From NCBI GenBank assembly GCA_024640185.1, contig JAHEFN010000083.1:1-8795 (forward strand): a stretch of 8,795 bases of DNA. Reading direction: 5' to 3'. The position numbers were made by a program, and so were the translations under genes. Positions 7,475 through 8,795 of this stretch are shown one piece after another; within the stretch, counting starts at the first letter, position 1, and each line of letters starts with the position of its first letter. This DNA comes from Gemmatimonadota bacterium. GTDB lineage: Bacteria > Gemmatimonadota > Gemmatimonadetes > Gemmatimonadales > GWC2-71-9. Below the pieces are notes generated by a model. It saw only the letters and a list, made by a program, of their open reading frames with translations, did no database searches and was not told the origin of the DNA.

Positions 7475-7535
7475 CTACCCTCTCTTGGTCGCGTCACTCG
7501 CTCGGAGTCTCGGGTGCCGTTACCCTTGAGGGGAC
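7475..7535. promoter_or_regulatory. Divergent intergenic region between the CDF and CNNM/CorC genes
   Basis: The 61-bp gap must hold the start signals of both genes unless one is transcribed from elsewhere. It contains the ribosome binding sites GAGGG (minus) and GAGG (7528-7531, plus). I see no convincing -35/-10 pair in either direction. TACCCT occurs at 7476-7481 and 7521-7526, and again at 7550-7555 within the plus-strand gene. A short CCCT-TG-AGGG inverted repeat overlaps the plus-strand ribosome binding site. Confidence 0.5.
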
Positions 7536-8795
7536 ATGGAAACCCCCTCTACCCTTATAGGCGTGATCTCGGTCGTGGCCCTCGTGCTGGCCAACGCCTA
7601 CTTCGTCGCGGCAGAATTCGCCCTCGTGGGCGCCCGTCGCACCCGCCTTGAGCAGATGTCCCAAGCCGGCGACGGCAAAGCTACTCGCGCCCTCCATGCG
7701 GTCCAACACCTCGACCGCTACATCTCCTCCACCCAGCTGGGCATCACCCTCGCCTCACTCGGGCTGGGCTGGATCGGCGAGCCGGCGCTCGCCCACCTGA
7801 TGGAGTCGGTCTTTGCCGGGATCCCCGCCCCGTTCGACTGGCTGGCGACGCACACCGCCGCGGTGGCGATGGCGTTCACGATCATCACCACCCTGCACAT
7901 CGTCCTCGGCGAGTTGGTGCCGAAGGCGCTCGCCCTGCTCTACCCCGAGGAGGTCTCTCGCTGGATCACCCTCCCGCTGATGGGCTTCTCTTGGGTGATG
8001 CACTATCCGATCTGGGTCCTCAACGGCACCGCCAACGGCCTGCTTCGCCTGGTCGGTGTGCGGGCGGCGGGCGAGCACCACCGGATGCACTCGGCCGAGG
8101 AGATCCGGATCCTGGTGGGCGAATCCGGTGAGGGCGGCTCACTCGGGGTCCAGGATGTCCGCCTGCTGGAGGGGGTCTTCGAGTTCAGCGAGAAGACCGC
8201 CGAGGAGGTGATGACCCCGCGAACCGAGATCAGCGCACTCGAGGCCACCATGTCGGTCGAGGTCGCCGCCGACATCATCGCCGCGGCGGGACGGAGCCGC
8301 TACCCGGTCCACGCCGGCTCGCTCGACGAGGTGGTCGGCGTGGTCCACGCCAAGGACATCCTGCGTGCCCTGCGTGAGTCGGCCGGCCCCTCGGTCGGCC
8401 AGGTGCTCCGCCCGCCGCTCTTCGTCCCGGGCACCCGCGAGGTCGAGGATGTGCTGGCCGACATGAAGCGGCTCAAGAACCACATGGCGGTGGTCCTCGA
8501 CGAGTACGGCGGGACGGCCGGCCTGGTCACGATGGAGGACTTGCTGGAGGAGATCGTCGGCGAGATCTACGACGAGTACGATCCGGTCGAACAGGCCGCG
8601 TCGATCTCCCCGGACGGCTCGGTCGTCCTCGAGGGCTCGATGAGCCTGACCGACTTCAACAGCCACCACGACGCCGACCTCGACCACACCCACTACACCA
8701 CCCTCGGTGGCTTCCTCTTCGGGGAACTCGGTCGGCTTCCGAGTGCGGGCGACCGCGTGATCGTCGGCACACACCGGTTCGAGATCACCGCGATG
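7536..8795 (+). CDS. CNNM/CorC-family membrane protein with CBS pair ('hemolysin-like'; 3' end cut by window edge)
   Basis: Open from an ATG at 7536 to the right edge: 420 codons, no stop. Residues 5-185 are the CNNM (DUF21) membrane domain, with N-terminal 'LANAYFVAAEFALVGARRTR' (18-37), the conserved 'STQLGITLASLGLGWIGEPA' (65-84) and 'GELVPK' (125-130). Residues 205-345 form a CBS pair with 'MTPRTEI' (226-232), 'SRYPVHAG' (254-261), 'DEYGGTAG' (322-329) and 'MEDLLEEIVGEI' (333-344). Residues from about 358 are the CorC/HlyC domain, nearly complete at the edge. Relatives (CorC, YfjD, MpfA, CNNM) take part in Mg or Co export or resistance; the old name hemolysin is misleading. The start is fixed by an in-frame TGA at 7527-7529 and by GAGG 4 bases before the ATG. 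The family is usually about 420-450 residues, so few are lost. It is divergent from the CDF transporter, which supports a role in divalent-cation balance. Confidence 0.95.
   Translation, partial: METPSTLIGVISVVALVLANAYFVAAEFALVGARRTRLEQMSQAGDGKATRALHAVQHLDRYISSTQLGITLASLGLGWIGEPALAHLMESVFAGIPAPFDWLATHTAAVAMAFTIITTLHIVLGELVPKALALLYPEEVSRWITLPLMGFSWVMHYPIWVLNGTANGLLRLVGVRAAGEHHRMHSAEEIRILVGESGEGGSLGVQDVRLLEGVFEFSEKTAEEVMTPRTEISALEATMSVEVAADIIAAAGRSRYPVHAGSLDEVVGVVHAKDILRALRESAGPSVGQVLRPPLFVPGTREVEDVLADMKRLKNHMAVVLDEYGGTAGLVTMEDLLEEIVGEIYDEYDPVEQAASISPDGSVVLEGSMSLTDFNSHHDADLDHTHYTTLGGFLFGELGRLPSAGDRVIVGTHRFEITAM

Noticed and set aside
7521..7534. CCCTTGAGGG inverted repeat as an RNA switch over the plus-strand ribosome binding site
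   Set aside because: The stem is only 4 bp with a 2-base loop, too short to support a regulatory fold from sequence alone.
8139..8774. Minus-strand open frame of 211 codons
   Set aside because: It is the antisense shadow of the CBS and CorC domains of the plus-strand CNNM/CorC gene, whose family motifs are intact.
1..8795. CRISPR array, tRNA, rRNA, insertion sequence, toxin-antitoxin or phage-defence genes
   Set aside because: No regularly spaced repeats, tRNA-like folds, transposase motifs or defence domains were seen; nearly all of the window is taken up by the six genes listed.

Overview
This GC-rich window looks like a chromosomal stretch of a Gram-negative-type, non-enteric bacterium. 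The very large secreted fusions of a TolB-like propeller and an amidohydrolase, with signal peptides ending in 'LAQ' or 'TAQ', suggest Gemmatimonadota or a similar phylum. That placement is inference from gene style; no rRNA or other marker is present. The window holds six genes, two of them cut by its edges, and almost no non-coding DNA.

Left part (1-4199, minus strand): two tandem paralogues encoding exported TolB/WD40-type propeller proteins. The upstream one (4199 to 822) is complete and carries a C-terminal metal-dependent amidohydrolase domain of the imidazolonepropionase-like type. The second (789 to 1) starts 32 bp downstream and runs off the left edge with only its signal peptide and early propeller visible. 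They probably form one transcription unit for peptide-like or other small-molecule hydrolysis in the periplasm; the substrate is unknown.

Middle (4200-6496, minus strand): a 194-bp intergenic region with a strong 11-bp inverted repeat that fits a terminator. Before it, in transcription order, come typA/bipA (ribosome-associated GTPase, GTG start) and, 18 bp after typA, a 76-residue extremely acidic protein with a nine-aspartate run. A sigma70-like promoter can be drawn in the 81-bp gap upstream of typA.

Right part (6578-8795): a CDF zinc/cation efflux transporter (minus strand) and a CNNM/CorC-type membrane protein with CBS domains (plus strand, cut by the right edge) are divergently transcribed from a 61-bp shared gap. 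Together they suggest a small divalent-cation homeostasis locus.

I found no RNA genes, CRISPR array, insertion sequence or clear mobile element. Nothing here is convincingly a new system. The best leads are the tandem propeller-hydrolase duplication with an altered metal site and the poly-aspartate protein linked to typA.
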